Positions 8,427 through 16,500 of a stretch of 64,000 nucleotides of DNA are shown here, piece by piece. How positions within the stretch are numbered: position 1 is the first letter of the stretch; the number at the start of each line of letters is the position of its first letter. Source of the DNA: Burkholderia pyrrocinia (GTDB lineage Bacteria > Pseudomonadota > Gammaproteobacteria > Burkholderiales > Burkholderiaceae). The translations under genes and the position numbers were made by a program. Below the pieces are notes generated by a model. That model was not told where the DNA came from, searched no databases, and worked only from the letters and a program-made list of their open reading frames with translations. The stretch covers positions 930,001 to 994,000 of the forward strand of contig NZ_CP011505.1 of assembly GCF_001028665.1 (NCBI RefSeq), written 5' to 3'.

Positions 8427-8444
8427 TATCTACTCATAGATAGA
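8427..8444. promoter_or_regulatory. TetR operator, copy 1 (ohr promoter)
   Basis: TATCTACTCATAGATAGA, matching TATCTAC-N4-AGATAGA. It lies about 85 bp upstream of the ohr start and is shared with copies at 8494-8511 and 9141-9158. Confidence 0.75.
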
Positions 8445-8493
8445 TAAACGTCCCCAAAAAATGCAGGCGGTCGATCCACCTGCTCCGATTATC

Positions 8494-8511
8494 TATCTAC
8501 CAACAGATAGA
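8494..8511. promoter_or_regulatory. TetR operator, copy 2 (ohr promoter)
   Basis: TATCTACCAACAGATAGA, same pattern as copies 1 and 3; 67 bp centre to centre from copy 1. Confidence 0.75.
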
Positions 8512-8562
8512 CAACAAAACCCAACAAAAGGCGGCGAACCGCCTGACTGCCTGCCCCGCCCG

Positions 8563-9129
8563 TCAGGACCGGGTTTTCCAGACGGCCTCGACATCCTCGA
8601 GACGCGCCCGCGTGTGAAACAGCCGGCTGGCCAGCACGCTGCCCTGGAACGCCGCGTACAACGTGCGCGCCGCCGTTTCGGGCTTGCCGCTGAACTGCAG
8701 CGTGCCTTCCTTCGCGCCGTGCGCCAGCAATTCGGCGAGCCAGTTCTCGTTGGCCTTGAAGAATGCCTGCACGGCCTGCCGCACGTTCTCCGGCAACGAT
8801 TCGATGTCGGCCGCGAGCATCCCGCACAGGCAGATCTGGTTGCCGTCGCCGAGCGTCCGGCCGAACAGCTTCGTGTACAGGCTCAGCTTCACGTCGGCCG
8901 GCAACGCGGGATCGATCGCCCGCATGGCCGCGAGGACTTCGTCGCTGTACGCCGCCACCGCTTCCAGCACGAGATCGTCCTTCGACGGGAAGTAGTAGTG
9001 GATGCTCGACGTCTTCACGCCCACCAGGTCGGACAGGTCTCGATAGCTGAAGCCGTTGTAACCGCGCAGCATCATCAGCGTGATCGCGTGGTCGAGAATC
9101 TGTTCGCGGACGGTCGGTTTCGTTTCCAT
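8563..9129 (-). CDS. TetR/AcrR family regulator of the ohr-esterase genes
   Basis: The 188-residue product has the TetR N-terminal DNA-binding domain (about residues 8-55: REQILDHAITLMMLRGYNGF...VKTSSIHYYFPSKDDL) and a divergent C-terminal ligand domain with a CLCG cysteine pair (about residues 100-103) that could sense oxidants or electrophiles. ATG 9129 is used because the HTH begins a few residues later; the longer frame upstream runs through the operator. An 18-bp operator lies in its own promoter and two more precede ohr downstream, so autoregulation and repression of ohr and the esterase are likely. The paired cysteines are an observation; redox sensing is inference. Confidence 0.9.
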   Translation of the reverse strand: METKPTVREQILDHAITLMMLRGYNGFSYRDLSDLVGVKTSSIHYYFPSKDDLVLEAVAAYSDEVLAAMRAIDPALPADVKLSLYTKLFGRTLGDGNQICLCGMLAADIESLPENVRQAVQAFFKANENWLAELLAHGAKEGTLQFSGKPETAARTLYAAFQGSVLASRLFHTRARLEDVEAVWKTRS

Positions 9130-9140
9130 GGATCGAACTT

Positions 9141-9158
9141 TATCTACTCGTAGATAGA
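9141..9158. promoter_or_regulatory. TetR operator, copy 3 (tetR promoter)
   Basis: TATCTACTCGTAGATAGA, 11 bp before the tetR start codon. It sits between a minus-strand TTGACT (9165-9160) and the start, where a repressor would block transcription. Confidence 0.75.
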
Positions 9159-9280
9159 CAGTCAAGGACTTTTTTGGGGGCGGGATGCGCCACCTATCCG
9201 CGCGCGTCTGGCTAGAGCCGTCGAAGGCGCTGGCCTGGATGGCGTCACGCTCGAATCGCGTCATGCCGGCGCCACCGAGC

Positions 9281-9877
9281 TCACTGCGGCCTCAGCATCC
9301 GCTGAATGATCGTCCGCAACATCGCGCGGTGCGTGCGCGGCTTGAACCCCGGCTCGAACACGACGCGCCCGACCGCGCCTTCCGCAAGCGCGAGCAGCCA
9401 TGTCGCGACCAGGTCGGGCTTCAGGCTCCCGTCGATCCGCCCTTGCGCGATGCCGCGCTTGATCAATGCAACCATCCGCCCCTTCACCTGCGCCTCGTTC
9501 GCCGCGAACAGCGCGGCGACTTCCGGATTGCGCGTCGCCTCGGCCGCAGTCTCGATGCTGATGCGCGCATAGACGGGATCGCTCGACAGTTCCATCAACG
9601 CCAGCGCGATCTCCTCGATCGCGACCAGCGCGTCGTCCGCTTGAGCGTGCTGCGCGAACAGTTCGGCCATCTCGCGCTGGTCTTCCTGCGCGACCGCCTC
9701 GATGATCGCCGCCTTCGTCGGGAAATAGTGAAACAGGTTGCCGGGGCTCATGCCGGCCGCCTTGCATATCGCGGCCGTGGACGTCGCATGGAAGCCGTCG
9801 CGCGCAAAACAGTCGATCGCGGCATCCAGGATCTGGCGCCGCTTCGCTTCCACTCTTTCGGGATCGATCTTTCTCAA
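9281..9877 (-). CDS. TetR/AcrR family transcriptional regulator
   Basis: The 198-residue product has the TetR HTH at about residues 12-58 (RRQILDAAIDCFARDGF...MSPGNLFHYFPTKAAI) and an all-helical ligand domain ending in a TetR_C-like segment. It is divergent from an alpha/beta hydrolase gene and an ABC exporter, with a 12-bp perfect palindrome GACTGATCAGTC in between, so these are its likely targets. The ligand is unknown. It is separate from the ohr-linked TetR just downstream, whose operators look different. Confidence 0.9.
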   Translation of the reverse strand: MRKIDPERVEAKRRQILDAAIDCFARDGFHATSTAAICKAAGMSPGNLFHYFPTKAAIIEAVAQEDQREMAELFAQHAQADDALVAIEEIALALMELSSDPVYARISIETAAEATRNPEVAALFAANEAQVKGRMVALIKRGIAQGRIDGSLKPDLVATWLLALAEGAVGRVVFEPGFKPRTHRAMLRTIIQRMLRPQ

Positions 9878-9916
9878 CGGGAACTCCGGGCTCGACGATG
9901 GCTCAAATATTTATTA

Positions 9917-9928
9917 GACTGATCAGTC
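9917..9928. promoter_or_regulatory. Palindrome GACTGATCAGTC, likely TetR operator
   Basis: Perfect 12-bp palindrome 39 bp upstream of the tetR start and about 107 bp before the hydrolase start, in an AT-rich stretch. It is the only strong symmetric element in this divergent region. Confidence 0.55.
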
Positions 9929-10034
9929 GATCTATTATCATCGTGATGTCCCGTTGGCGTCAAGGCGCGGTGCTCGAGCACGTGCCGCCAGCGGGTTCGC
10001 ATTGTCAACTTCACACCACCGGTCAGAAGGCCCC

Positions 10035-11054
10035 TTGAAACGCATCGTCATCACCGGCATCGCACTCGTCCTGCTCATGCTCGTCGCGCTCACCGCGCTT
10101 GTGCTGCGCGGCCTGTCCGATTTCGAGCTGAGGGGTGCAAGCGTGTCGACGCTCGTATTCCGCGCCGGCGGCGCCGATCTCGCCGGCACGCTCGCGCTGC
10201 CGGCCCATGCACCCGGCGCGCCGATCGTGCTGCTCGTCCACGGCGACGGGCCGCGCACGCGCTTCTCGGACGACGCGATGCTGCCGCTCGTCAACAGCCT
10301 GCTCGACGCCGGCATCGGTGTGTTCGCGTGGGACAAACAGGGCACCGGCCGCAGCGGCGGCGACTGGCTCACACAATCGATGCAGGACCGCGCGAACGAA
10401 ACGATCGCGGCGATGGCGCGCGTGAGCGCGGCCGCCGGCCCCGCGCACAAGGTCGGCCTGCTCGGCTTCTCGCAGGGCGGCTGGGTCATTCCGCGCGTCG
10501 CCAATGCGGTGCGGCCCGCGTTCTCGGTGATCGTCGGCGGCGCCGTCAACTGGCGCCGGCAAGGCACCTACCTGACGCGGCAGCAGCTCCAGGCAACCGG
10601 CCTGCAGCCGGATCGAATCGATGCGACACTGGCCGCCGAGCGACGCGACAACGACGCAATCTTCGGCCGGGCGGACGTGCCGGCCGATCCGGGCCGGCGG
10701 CCCGACATCGAGCCGCGTCGCTTCGGCTTCATCGCGCGCAACTATCTGGAAGACGCGTCGCAGGCGCTCGCGACGATGCAAGGGCCCGTGCTGGCCGTGT
10801 GGGGCGCGATGGACCGCAATGTCGATCCGGTCGACGAGGCCAACACCTATGCGCACGCGTTTGCGAGCCGGCCCGACCGGCGCGTCGTGGTCGTGCCCGG
10901 TGCGACCCACGCGTTGCTGCGCGCCGGATGGTTCGACTACCAGCTCGAGTCCGACTGGCCGAAGTGGAAGACGTGGCTGTATGTGGCGCTCGGGCGCCAC
11001 GCGTATGCGCCGGGCACGCTCGACCCGATCGAGGCCTGGATCCGGTCGCAATGA
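10035..11054 (+). CDS. Membrane-anchored alpha/beta hydrolase
   Basis: I place the start at TTG 10035, where AGAAGG lies 4 bp upstream and the protein begins LKRIVITGIALVLLMLVALTAL, an N-terminal membrane anchor or uncleaved signal. An upstream ATG at 9954 would precede it with an arginine-rich stretch of poor quality. The 339-residue product has the fold's VLLVHGDGP (oxyanion region), WDKQGTGRS and the nucleophile elbow GLLGFSQGGWV (Ser about 149), with a late Asp (WGAMDRNVDP) and His (PGATHALL). It should act on the periplasmic face. The next gene downstream is an ABC exporter about 100 bp away; a joint role is possible but unproven. Confidence 0.85.
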   Translation: MKRIVITGIALVLLMLVALTALVLRGLSDFELRGASVSTLVFRAGGADLAGTLALPAHAPGAPIVLLVHGDGPRTRFSDDAMLPLVNSLLDAGIGVFAWDKQGTGRSGGDWLTQSMQDRANETIAAMARVSAAAGPAHKVGLLGFSQGGWVIPRVANAVRPAFSVIVGGAVNWRRQGTYLTRQQLQATGLQPDRIDATLAAERRDNDAIFGRADVPADPGRRPDIEPRRFGFIARNYLEDASQALATMQGPVLAVWGAMDRNVDPVDEANTYAHAFASRPDRRVVVVPGATHALLRAGWFDYQLESDWPKWKTWLYVALGRHAYAPGTLDPIEAWIRSQ

Positions 11055-11152
11055 ACACGCGTGCAGCACGGCCGCGACGCGGATCGCGCCGCGCATGAAA
11101 CAGGCAATAACGGCCACGCCGATCGGCGCGGCCGCATCAAGGAGAAGTTCCA

Positions 11153-13006
11153 ATGTACTCGTGGTTTGAACGGCGCCTGCCGACTTTCCCGCTCGAAGAT
11201 CCCGTTACGCCGCCGCGGGGATTCTTCTCGTTCGTCTGGGCGTGCACGAAAGGCGCGCGAGGCTGGATCCTGCTGATCGCGCTGACGTCCGCCGCGCTGG
11301 CCGCATACGAAGCCGCGCTGTTCGCGATGATGGGGCGCGTGGTCGACTGGCTGTCGTCGGCGACGCCGGCGGAGTTCGGCGGCCGCCACTTCGGCACGCT
11401 TGCCGGCTTCGCGGCGATACTCGCCGGCAGTGCGCTGCTGATCGCGCTGCATACGATGGTCAAGCACCAGGTGCTCGCGATCAACTTCCCGATGCGGCTG
11501 CGCTGGCTGTTTCACCGGCTGATGCTCGACCAGAGCCTGTCGTTCTATGCGAACGAGTTCGCGGGCCGCGTGACGACCAAGATCATGCAGACCGCGCTCG
11601 CCGTGCGCGACGCGTTGTTCATGTCGGTCGACGTCGTGATCGGCGTCGCCGCGTACCTGATCGGCGTCCTCGCGCTCGCGGCGAGCTTCAACTGGCAACT
11701 GATGATTCCGCTCGTGCTGTGGGCGCTCGGCTACGGCGCGGCATGCGCGTTTTTCGTGCCGCGCCTGGGCGCCGTCGGCAGCCGGCAGGCCGACGCGCGC
11801 GCGTTGATGACCGGCCGCATCACCGACGCGTATTCGAACATCACGACCGTGAAGCTGTTCTCGCATACGCGCCGGGAAGCCGACCACGCACGCCGCGCGA
11901 TGGAAGCGTTCAAGGCGACCGGCGATGCGCAGATGCGGCTCGTCAGCGCGTTCGAGATCGTCAACCACCTGCTTTCGACGCTGCTGCTGATCGGCTCGAC
12001 CGGCCTCGCGCTGTATCTGTGGATGCATGGCGAGGTGAGCGCGGGCGTCGTCGCGGCCGTGATCGCGATGGCGTTGCGCCTGTCGAGCTATTCGCACTGG
12101 ATCATGTGGGAGATGACCGAGCTGTTCGAGAACGTCGGCACGATCCAGGACGGCATCAACACGCTGACGAAGGTGCGCAGCGTGGTCGACGCGCCCGATG
12201 CGAAGCCGCTCGCGGTGCAGCGCGGCGGGATCGTGTTCGACAACGTGCAGTTCGCGCACGAGGACAACGATCGTGCGGTGTTCGACGGGCTGAACCTGAC
12301 GATCCGGCCGGGCGAGCGGATCGGGCTGATCGGCCGCTCGGGCGCCGGCAAGTCGACGCTCGTGAACCTGCTGCTGCGTTTCTACGACGTGGGCGGCGGC
12401 ACGATCCGGATCGACGGACAGGACATCGCGCACGTGACGCAGGACAGCCTGCGCAGCGCGATCGGGATGGTCACGCAGGATACGTCGCTGCTGCACCGGA
12501 CGATGCGCGAGAACCTGCTGTACGGTCGCCCCGATGCAACCGAGCGCGAAATGCAGGACGCGGCCGTGCGCGCGGAGGCGTCCGAGTTCATCGACCGGCT
12601 GCGCGACCGCCACGGGCGCAGCGGCTACGACGTCGAGGTCGGCGAGCGCGGCGTGAAGCTGTCGGGCGGCCAGCGGCAACGCGTCGCGATCGCACGCGTG
12701 ATGCTCAAGGACGCGCCGATCCTCGTGCTCGACGAAGCGACCAGCGCGCTCGATTCCGAAGTCGAAGTCGCGATCCAGCGCAGCCTCGACAGCCTGATGA
12801 GCGGCAAGACGGTGATCGCGATCGCACACCGGCTGTCGACGATCGCGGCGATGGACCGGCTGATCGTGCTCGACGAAGGCCGCATCGTCGAGGAAGGCAC
12901 GCACCAGCAACTGCTGCAGGCGGGCGGCATCTATGCGGCGCTGTGGGCGCACCAGAGCGGCGGGTTCCTCGGCGAAACGGCGGAGACGGAAGGCGCGGAG
13001 CAGTAG
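11153..13006 (+). CDS. ABC transporter, fused membrane and ATPase domains
   Basis: The 617-residue product is a half-size exporter: a six-helix type IV membrane domain (about residues 25-330) fused to an ATPase domain. Walker A GRSGAGKST is at about 395-403, the signature LSGGQRQRVAIAR at about 503-515 and Walker B ILVLDEATSALD at about 522-533, followed by the H-loop IAHRLST. It should work as a homodimer exporting a lipid, peptide or drug-like compound. The start ATG has AAGGAG just upstream. It follows a hydrolase gene on the same strand and may be controlled by the divergent TetR. The substrate cannot be inferred. Confidence 0.93.
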   Translation: MYSWFERRLPTFPLEDPVTPPRGFFSFVWACTKGARGWILLIALTSAALAAYEAALFAMMGRVVDWLSSATPAEFGGRHFGTLAGFAAILAGSALLIALHTMVKHQVLAINFPMRLRWLFHRLMLDQSLSFYANEFAGRVTTKIMQTALAVRDALFMSVDVVIGVAAYLIGVLALAASFNWQLMIPLVLWALGYGAACAFFVPRLGAVGSRQADARALMTGRITDAYSNITTVKLFSHTRREADHARRAMEAFKATGDAQMRLVSAFEIVNHLLSTLLLIGSTGLALYLWMHGEVSAGVVAAVIAMALRLSSYSHWIMWEMTELFENVGTIQDGINTLTKVRSVVDAPDAKPLAVQRGGIVFDNVQFAHEDNDRAVFDGLNLTIRPGERIGLIGRSGAGKSTLVNLLLRFYDVGGGTIRIDGQDIAHVTQDSLRSAIGMVTQDTSLLHRTMRENLLYGRPDATEREMQDAAVRAEASEFIDRLRDRHGRSGYDVEVGERGVKLSGGQRQRVAIARVMLKDAPILVLDEATSALDSEVEVAIQRSLDSLMSGKTVIAIAHRLSTIAAMDRLIVLDEGRIVEEGTHQQLLQAGGIYAALWAHQSGGFLGETAETEGAEQ

Positions 13007-13069
13007 GCCGCGCATCACGAAACGTGCGACGCGCGGCCTCGTTGCAAAGGCCGCGCATCGCACCGGACG

Positions 13070-14560
13070 TTACAACCGGACGATCGTCGATTTCAGCTCG
13101 GTGTACTTGTCGAGCGCATGCAGCGACTTGTCGCGCCCGTTACCCGACTGCTTGTAGCCGCCGAACGGGAAGTTCATGTCATCGCTGCCGTCGCCGTAGC
13201 AGTTGACCCACACGGTGCCCGCGCGCAGCCGCCGCGCAACCTGATGCGCCGTCGGGAGATCGGCCGACCATACGGCCGCGGCCAGCCCGTAGTCAGTGTC
13301 GTTGGCAATCCGCACGGCCTCGTCGACGTCGTCGAATTCGATCACCGACAGCACGGGCCCGAAGATCTCTTCGCGCGCGACCGTCGCATCGGCTGCGACC
13401 TCGAACACCGTCGGCTCGACGTAGAACCCGCCCGTCTCCTCGCGCACGCGCGCGCCGCCTGTCACGAGGCGGCCTTCGTCACGCCCGAGACCGATATAGC
13501 CCATCACGCGATCGAGCTGCACGCGATCGACGATCGCGCCCATCGTCACCGTCGGATCGAGCGGATGCCCGGGCGCGAAACGCCGCGACGCGTCGACCAG
13601 CTTCGCGACGAACGCGTCCTTGATGTCGCGATGCACGAGCAGACGCGAGCCGGCCGTACACACTTCGCCCATGTTGAAGAAGATCGCATCGGCCGCCGCC
13701 TGCGCGGCACGGTCGAGATCGGGGCAATCGGGCAGCACGATGTTCGGCGACTTGCCGCCCAGTTCGAGCCACACACGCTTCAGGTTCGACTGCGCTGCGC
13801 ACGCCATGATCTGCTGCCCGGTACGCGTCGACCCGGTAAACGCGATGCAGTCGACATCGCGATGCAGCGCCAACGCCCTGCCCGGCTCCGCGCCACCCGG
13901 CACGACGTTGAACACGCCGGGCGGGATACCGGCGTCGCACGCGAGCTGCGCGACGCGGATCGCGGTCAGCGGCGACTTCTCCGACGGTTTCAGCACGACG
14001 CTGTTGCCGGCAGCGAGCGCCGGCGCGAACTTCCATGCGGCCATCAGCAGCGGGAAATTCCATGGCACGACCGCCGCGACGACGCCGATCGGCTCGCGCG
14101 TGACGAGCCCGACGAGATGATGGTCCGCCGGCACGACCTCGCCGCCGACCTTGTCGATCGCTTCCGCATACCATTCGACGCAATGCGCGGCCGCCGGCAC
14201 GTCGATCGCCGTGGTGTCGGCGACCGGCTTGCCGGTGTCGAGCGTCTCGAGCAGCGCGAGTTCGTCGAGATGCTCGCGCATCAGCGCGGCCCAGCGTTGC
14301 AAAACGGCCTTGCGGGCGCGCGGGTTCATGCCGGCCCAGACCTGCGCGTCGAACGCGCGGCGCGCAGCCGCGACAGCGGCATCGACATCGTCGCCGCCGC
14401 AATCGGCCACGCGCGCGAGCACGCAGCCATCGATCGGGCTCACGCAGGCGAAAGTCGCGCCGGAATGCGCGTGGCGCGCTTCGCCGTCGATGAACGCGCG
14501 CCCTTCGATCCGCAGCACGGCCGCGCGGGCCTGCCAGTCTTCGAATGTCCGTTGCTTCAT
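13070..14560 (-). CDS. puuC: Aldehyde dehydrogenase, PuuC-like
   Basis: The 496-residue product is an NAD(P)-dependent aldehyde dehydrogenase. It shows the cofactor region VVPWNFPLLMAAWKFAPALAAGN, the general-base motif LELGGKSPN (Glu about 267) and the nucleophile in GEVCTAGSR (Cys about 301). It is most like the gamma-glutamyl-gamma-aminobutyraldehyde dehydrogenases of the Puu pathway. That reading is supported by its place as last gene of a cluster with a PuuB-like oxidase and a putrescine ABC importer. It starts 25 bp after the amidase stop. The exact aldehyde (free aminobutyraldehyde or the glutamylated form) is not settled by sequence. Confidence 0.9.
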   Translation of the reverse strand: MKQRTFEDWQARAAVLRIEGRAFIDGEARHAHSGATFACVSPIDGCVLARVADCGGDDVDAAVAAARRAFDAQVWAGMNPRARKAVLQRWAALMREHLDELALLETLDTGKPVADTTAIDVPAAAHCVEWYAEAIDKVGGEVVPADHHLVGLVTREPIGVVAAVVPWNFPLLMAAWKFAPALAAGNSVVLKPSEKSPLTAIRVAQLACDAGIPPGVFNVVPGGAEPGRALALHRDVDCIAFTGSTRTGQQIMACAAQSNLKRVWLELGGKSPNIVLPDCPDLDRAAQAAADAIFFNMGEVCTAGSRLLVHRDIKDAFVAKLVDASRRFAPGHPLDPTVTMGAIVDRVQLDRVMGYIGLGRDEGRLVTGGARVREETGGFYVEPTVFEVAADATVAREEIFGPVLSVIEFDDVDEAVRIANDTDYGLAAAVWSADLPTAHQVARRLRAGTVWVNCYGDGSDDMNFPFGGYKQSGNGRDKSLHALDKYTELKSTIVRL

Positions 14561-14585
14561 TCGTCATCCCGTGAAAAGTCGTGCG

Positions 14586-16001
14586 TCACGATCCGGTGAC
14601 CGGATCGATCGGCGTGAAGATGCCCGCGCGCGCCTCGATCGCCTCGCCCGCGGCGAGACACAGCGCCTCCTGGAAACGTCCGGCGACGAGCTGCACGCCG
14701 GCCGGCACGCCGTCGCGGATGCCGGTCGGCACCGACAGCCCCGGCAACCCGAGCAGCGCGGTCGCGAGCAACGGTCCCTGCCGGTCGACGATCTCGCGCA
14801 TTGCGTCGTCGCCGTGCTGGTCGGCGTCGATCGCGAACGGCTGCGCGCACGACACGGGCATCAGCAACAGCGGATAGCGCGTGAAGAACTGCTGCCAGTC
14901 GCGCAGCAGCGCGGTACGCCGCGCGAGGCCGTTCATGTAACCGGCGAGATCCAGCGGCGCCGCGAGATTGCGCTGGCTCGCGAACGCGGTGCGGATCGCC
15001 GCGTCGCCGTGCTGCATGATCACGTCGCCAAGCCCGCTGCGCGCTTCGTTGGTCACGAGGTCGAGCCACAGTTCGCACGCTTCGGCGATCCGCGGCGGTT
15101 CGACTTCCTCGACGATGCAGCCGGCATCCTCGAGCCAGCGCGCGGCCTGCCGGATCGCGTCGACGACCACCGGATCGGACGGCACGCCCGGCAGCGCCGG
15201 ACACACGGCCACGCGTGCGGGGAACGCGGCCTCGTGCGCGGCCGGCGCGACCGGCATCCACCATGCATCGCGCGCGTCGCCGGCCGCCATCGCGTCGAGC
15301 GCGAGGCGCAGGTCGCCGACCGTGCGCGCGAGCGGCCCCTGAACGGACGCGAGCTGCACCGCGAGCGTGCGGTCCTTCGCCTGCGTCGGGTTGTATGCGG
15401 GGACGCGCCCGGTGCTCGGCCGCAGCCCGGCGACGCCGCACGCATACGCCGGGTAGCGGATCGAGCCGCCCAGGTCGTTGCCGTGCGCGATCGCGCCGAT
15501 ACCGGCGGCCACCGCCGCGGCCGCGCCGCCGCTGGAGCCGCCCGGCGTCAGCGCCGGATTCCACGGATTCGACGTGCGGCCGTGCAGCTCGTTGTCGGTG
15601 AACCAGCGATACGAAAACGCCGGCGCATTGCTGCGCCCGATCACGATCGCGCCGGCCTTGCGCAGGTTCGCGGTCACCGGGCTGTCCTCCTGCGCGACCA
15701 GGTCCGAAAACGCACGTATGCCGTTGGTCGTCGCGCATCCGGCCGTGTCGACGTTGATCTTCACGGTCACCGGCACACCGTGCAGCGGGCCGAGCGGCGC
15801 GCCGCGCGCGATCGCTGCATCGGCGGCGGACGCCGCCTGCAATGCGCTGTCGGCCATGACGTCGACGATCGCGTTGATGACGGGGTTCACCTGTTCAAGC
15901 CGCCGCAGGCAGCTTTGCGTGAGTTCCGTCGCCGACACGTCGCGCCGCGCGACATGCGCGGCCATCTCGGCCGCGCTGAGACGCCACAATTCCTGGGTCA
16001 T
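14586..16001 (-). CDS. Amidase signature family hydrolase
   Basis: The 471-residue product belongs to the amidase signature family, with the Ser-Ser-Lys triad visible: Lys in PVTVKINVDTAG (about residue 82), the glycine-serine loop LTPGGSSGGAAAAVAAG (about 148-164) and the nucleophile Ser in LGGSIRYPA (about 180). ATG 16001 was chosen because the domain starts with MTQELWRLSAAEMAAHV and a ribosome binding site precedes it. It sits between puuC and a cupin gene inside the polyamine locus. The classical pathway releases GABA with PuuD, a class I amidotransferase-like peptidase that is absent here, so this enzyme might hydrolyse the gamma-glutamyl amide instead. That is inference. Confidence 0.88.
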   Translation of the reverse strand: MTQELWRLSAAEMAAHVARRDVSATELTQSCLRRLEQVNPVINAIVDVMADSALQAASAADAAIARGAPLGPLHGVPVTVKINVDTAGCATTNGIRAFSDLVAQEDSPVTANLRKAGAIVIGRSNAPAFSYRWFTDNELHGRTSNPWNPALTPGGSSGGAAAAVAAGIGAIAHGNDLGGSIRYPAYACGVAGLRPSTGRVPAYNPTQAKDRTLAVQLASVQGPLARTVGDLRLALDAMAAGDARDAWWMPVAPAAHEAAFPARVAVCPALPGVPSDPVVVDAIRQAARWLEDAGCIVEEVEPPRIAEACELWLDLVTNEARSGLGDVIMQHGDAAIRTAFASQRNLAAPLDLAGYMNGLARRTALLRDWQQFFTRYPLLLMPVSCAQPFAIDADQHGDDAMREIVDRQGPLLATALLGLPGLSVPTGIRDGVPAGVQLVAGRFQEALCLAAGEAIEARAGIFTPIDPVTGS

Positions 16002-16048
16002 GGGTTGCTCCTCGTTGATCTCGATGGTTGGGTTGATTCGACCTCGCA

Positions 16049-16429
16049 CTACGCGCTCAACGGCCCTGCCTGCGGTGAGTGCGACGCATAGATCTTGCGG
16101 CACGTTTCGACGACTTCCCACGTGCCGCGAAAACCCGGCGGGATCACGAACCGGTCGCCGGCGCGCAGCACGCGTTCGCGGTCGTCCGCATCGCGCACGA
16201 TCGCGACACCGCTCAGCATCTCGCAATACTCCGACTCGTCGTACTCGATCGTCCAGCGGCCCGGCGTGCATTCCCAGATCCCGCAACTGAACTGCCCGCA
16301 TGGGCTGATGTAGTGATGCGACAGCGTCTGCATCGGGTTGCCGTCGAGCAGAAGTCCGCTCGGCACGCGGCTCTGCGTGAGCTTCGCCGGCGCCCGCATC
16401 AGGTCGACGAGATTCGTGATGTTGGTCAT
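16049..16429 (-). CDS. Cupin domain protein
   Basis: The 126-residue product is a single small cupin of the DUF861 or EutQ-like kind: DESEYCEMLSGVAIVRD (about residues 64-80), then GDRFVIPPGFRGTWEVVE (about 90-107) and a C-terminal RKIYA motif. It lacks a helix-turn-helix, unlike the E. coli regulator PuuR, which has a C-terminal cupin. Its position between the amidase and the puuB-like gene suggests it assists polyamine catabolism or binds an intermediate. The catalytic role is unknown. Confidence 0.85.
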   Translation of the reverse strand: MTNITNLVDLMRAPAKLTQSRVPSGLLLDGNPMQTLSHHYISPCGQFSCGIWECTPGRWTIEYDESEYCEMLSGVAIVRDADDRERVLRAGDRFVIPPGFRGTWEVVETCRKIYASHSPQAGPLSA

Positions 16430-16500
16430 GTGTGCCTCCAGGGCATGAGTGGTTCGAAACGTTTCGGTGCCGCGCGGCCGTGCGAGCCGGCCCGCACGGG

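Noticed and set aside
10937..13063. A 708-residue minus-strand frame opposite the ABC transporter
   Set aside because: Antisense shadow. The plus strand has Walker A, signature and Walker B motifs.
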